Assembly: GCA_000697475.1 (NCBI GenBank)
Contig: JNEU01000743.1
Span: 1-34,350 of the forward strand
DNA length: 34,350 nucleotides
Source: Lichtheimia corymbifera B2541
Lineage: Eukaryota; Mucoromycota; Mucoromycetes; Mucorales; Lichtheimiaceae
Direction of reading: 5' to 3'
The notes under the pieces were generated by a model that saw nothing but the letters and a program-made list of their open reading frames with translations, ran no database searches and was not told where the DNA came from. Below are positions 31,839-34,350 of the stretch, in pieces (the first letter of the stretch is position 1; each line of letters starts with the position of its first letter). A program made the translations under genes and the position numbers.

Positions 31839-33068
31839 TTAAGGAATCGGAAGATACCAAGGTATACCCCAAATGACTGCGACGAACGTTTTCTTGTAGG
31901 CACCATATTGTTTTATCCAGACATAATCGATCCATCCATAACTTGAATGTGTCGTCGCGCCTTTTTTTTTGGTCAAAACGCTCGATTTAACAGTGACCCA
32001 CTGCGTGAACCCTTCACAAGCCGACTTTGACACCAGCAAGAGCTGTAGATCCCGTATGTTGGCAATAGAGATACCATCTTCTCTCCAAGGCGAGGAAAGC
32101 ATAGGTCGTAGAATGATGAACCGTATGAACAGAGGATACACGTTCAAGTCCAAAAAGCACCGTGAGTCGCACCCATTCCCGCTAACACAATATGTCGTCT
32201 CCCCTAGCATAGTACATTACGATGACATCCTTGACGTTCTGCCATGGTAATATAATAAAGCGGAAGAAAGCCTGCCAATCTGTTTCATCCGTAAGTTCAC
32301 TTGAAGGCAACAAACCCCAGAATGAAAACTTTTACCTTATGGTTTTCTCAATAGCCCTCTTGTTTCCAGTAACCGCATCTCCATGCCATCCATAATGAGC
32401 CGCTACTATTTCATTGTAGGGACCGTTAATTAACAGTTCTTGCTTTGTTGATCCAATACGGTGCGTACCAGTGAAACCATGTACAATGTTGTTCTTGCTT
32501 GAGACCAATCTCTTGTTGCTGCACAGATACCATTATCCAACATGCCAAGCTATAATAAATCCAATGTAAGATGTCAACCATAGCATTTGCTTTTTTTGTC
32601 AACATACCCAAAGCAGCTAGTGTTGGGGCCCTCTCCATGACGACATCCATGGGAACCATACACATGACACATAACGGACTCCTTGACTCTTGTATATCGA
32701 GAGAGCAAGCAAACTATACGCAAACTTTAGTATCATAACGTCCCACCTGAATAATAAAGATGCAGCGATCGAACGTACCTGTTACATTGGAAGAAGCTTA
32801 GGCCATGGGTAGATCGCGTGCGTACTTGTTGCCATTAGGAACTGTCGCCATTGACCACACCTTTGCCCATCGACACAGTGCATGGAAGGCAACAATGGGA
32901 ACAGTTAATGCTCTGTACTTTGTAAATGGAATTAGGCTTACCTTGCTTTGTGAAGCAGGAGAGGAGATGAAAGGATTCTTTGTCTTGCCTTTCGTTGTTC
33001 TCTATTTGAGCACTCAACCCCTCCCCGCTCGCTACAGCTACCACTGTGAATAAACATATCCTATGCAT
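31839..33068 (-). pseudogene. Copy B of the unrecognised multi-exon gene, decayed
   Basis: The first exon (32942-33068) starts MHRICLFTVVAVASGEGLSA, a plausible secretion signal, and ends at a GTAAGC donor. The matching acceptor of copy A (tgtacag at 25,967-25,973) has become tgcactg here, so splicing is lost. The following exon is frame-broken. A segment homologous to copy A starts with an in-frame TAG after its acceptor. The downstream block SKSACEGFTQWVTV then YGWIDYVWI is still readable. A run of nine T at about 31,964-31,972 lies at the frameshift relative to copy A. The product, once probably secreted, is not identified. Confidence 0.6.
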
Positions 33069-33509
33069 TTGGGCGAAAAGAATAAACTGCTGCTCGAGTT
33101 TCCAATCGAACATAAGCTCTCATAAAGCTATACATGTGCCAGGAGGTGGCGTCATCTAGGTCCGTGCGGCATTATCAGACTAATTGATTTTTATGCAGCT
33201 CAACTCCTATACCCAGGGTGGATGTATCACCTATAAGCATCCATCCACGATATACGCGTTAAATAGACCGATTGCTTTGATGATAAATTTTCATTGTATA
33301 TTGTCGACTATGTATGTTCCTAACGGCAATCATCACCATCCATCTATGCAGCAACCGTCAAGCAAGTGTGTGTATGTAACCACCACATGCCAGTTTACTC
33401 ATTTCTTCACTTTACTTGTAATGCCCTCAAGCACCATCAATTAGGAAGAAACCAGCTCCACCGCGGTTATAGCATAGTGAGAACATAAACATAGTCGTAC
33501 GTCAAAACT

Positions 33510-34350
33510 TTACAACAAGCGTATGGTTTTTATTTGAATGGAGTTGATCAACATGCCGAATCCCAACATCTGACCAAGTTCCACAATGAAGATGGACAAT
33601 GGCGGGGGCGTTCACTATTACACTCCACATCTCTCCTATATTTGGACCGACCCGCATTTAAAATTCTCATAATGAAGCATGCGGTTTTTAAATGAATGAA
33701 GTTGATCAGCATGACTCAGCGAACCTTCTTACCAAGTTTCATGTTCGAAATGGGGAATCCCAAGGTCATGCATACTAATCGACATTTCATGAATTTGGTC
33801 GGGTGCGGGAATCTCCGTCCTTCATAGTAAATCATTCATTATACCCTCCCATTCACGATCTTCAAATGAAGCATGAGCCCTTTATGAGAACGAAAATGAT
33901 CAGCATGACTGCGAGCACCTTGTGTGAAAGTCTCATCTTTGAGAAAGGGCATCTTGAGTTATGGGGCCGTCCAACCTATATATATTTACGTGCGTTCATC
34001 GTCGGACGCCCGCATCAAAGTTCTCACAATGAAGCGTATGTTTTATTTGAATGGAGTTGTTCAGCATATCGAAGCCCACCCGTCTGATCAAGTTTCACGA
34101 TGGAGGTGGACAACCGCGAGAGTGTGCACTATGCACCCTACTTGCTTTCCGTCAGTCCTATATATGGACCGCCCGGTTCATTGAAACATAATAATGAACC
34201 ATACGGTTTTTAAATGAATGGAGTTGATCAGCATGTGCGAGAGTACCTTCTGACCAAGTTTCAAGTGCGAGATAGGGAATCCCAAGAAACTACATACTAA
34301 TTGACTTTTTCAAAAATCCGGCGCTTTCCCAATTTCCACCCATCATAGTG
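33510..34350 (+). repeat. Satellite array III (truncated by window end)
   Basis: Cores start at 33544, 33702, 33897, 34057 and 34224. The spacings 158, 195, 160 and 167 are almost the same series as array II. Monomer order matches array II one to one, so the whole array was duplicated with the flanking segment rather than expanded independently. Frames 33803-34184 are not considered genes. Confidence 0.85.

Larger units (their letters stand above)
31335..34350. repeat. Segmental direct repeat, copy B (runs off the window)
   Basis: The counterpart of 23,980-27,3xx in the same orientation, including the decayed gene and satellite array III. It is interrupted by the window end inside the satellite, where the last 160 bases match 2127-2290 closely. 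The next unit to the right may therefore be another copy of repeat unit L/R. Confidence 0.8.

Noticed and set aside
23406..34350. Retrotransposon or DNA-transposon coding domains (reverse transcriptase, integrase, transposase) in the repeats
   Set aside because: No YXDD, DDE or other recognisable catalytic motifs were seen in any frame, and no paired LTRs with primer-binding site were found.

Overview
This window looks like nuclear DNA of a filamentous fungus, most likely an early-diverging (Mucoromycota-like) one. The evidence is short GT-AG introns of about 40-100 nt, close gene spacing, pyrimidine-rich leaders directly before start codons, AATAAA-type 3' ends, CAA/CAG-rich low-complexity protein tails, and eukaryotic housekeeping genes. 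The taxonomic guess is an inference from style, not from a search.

Layout. Positions 1-3500 are repetitive: a CCGGTTTA minisatellite, a chain of inverted repeats forming a hairpin of about 1.06 kb (300-1362), a satellite array (1820-2410) and a repeat unit containing a small membrane-protein ORF (2440-3500). Positions 3.8-23.3 kb are a gene-rich island: glutathione S-transferase (-), a divergent STE20/PAK-like kinase (+), an OXLD1-type mitochondrial protein with a 15-nt microexon (+), NADPH-cytochrome P450 reductase (-), an unrecognised 536-aa membrane protein (-), a weak spliced candidate (+), a PH-domain protein (-), the PP1 catalytic subunit (+), a bHLH factor (+), a CAP-Gly protein (-) and the ER syntaxin Ufe1/Syntaxin-18 (+). 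Positions 23.4-34.35 kb are again repetitive. A segment carrying a decayed multi-exon gene plus a satellite array occurs twice in direct orientation (about 23.98-27.5 kb and 31.3-34.35 kb). A second copy of the left repeat unit (27.5-28.8 kb) and one intact small gene, a thioredoxin whose active site reads SQIC instead of CGPC (29.6-30.2 kb), lie between them.

The island genes form no single pathway. They cover redox and detoxification (GST, P450 reductase, thioredoxin-like), signalling (kinase, PP1, PH protein), the cytoskeleton and ER trafficking (CAP-Gly, Syntaxin-18, sharing a 195-bp divergent promoter) and transcription (bHLH). The repeats are the least expected part. The hairpin arms on the left and the satellite arrays on both sides appear to be built from one shared core monomer, placed head-to-head on the left and head-to-tail on the right. 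Splice models were built by eye from frame continuity and GT-AG sites; no alignment or database search was run.
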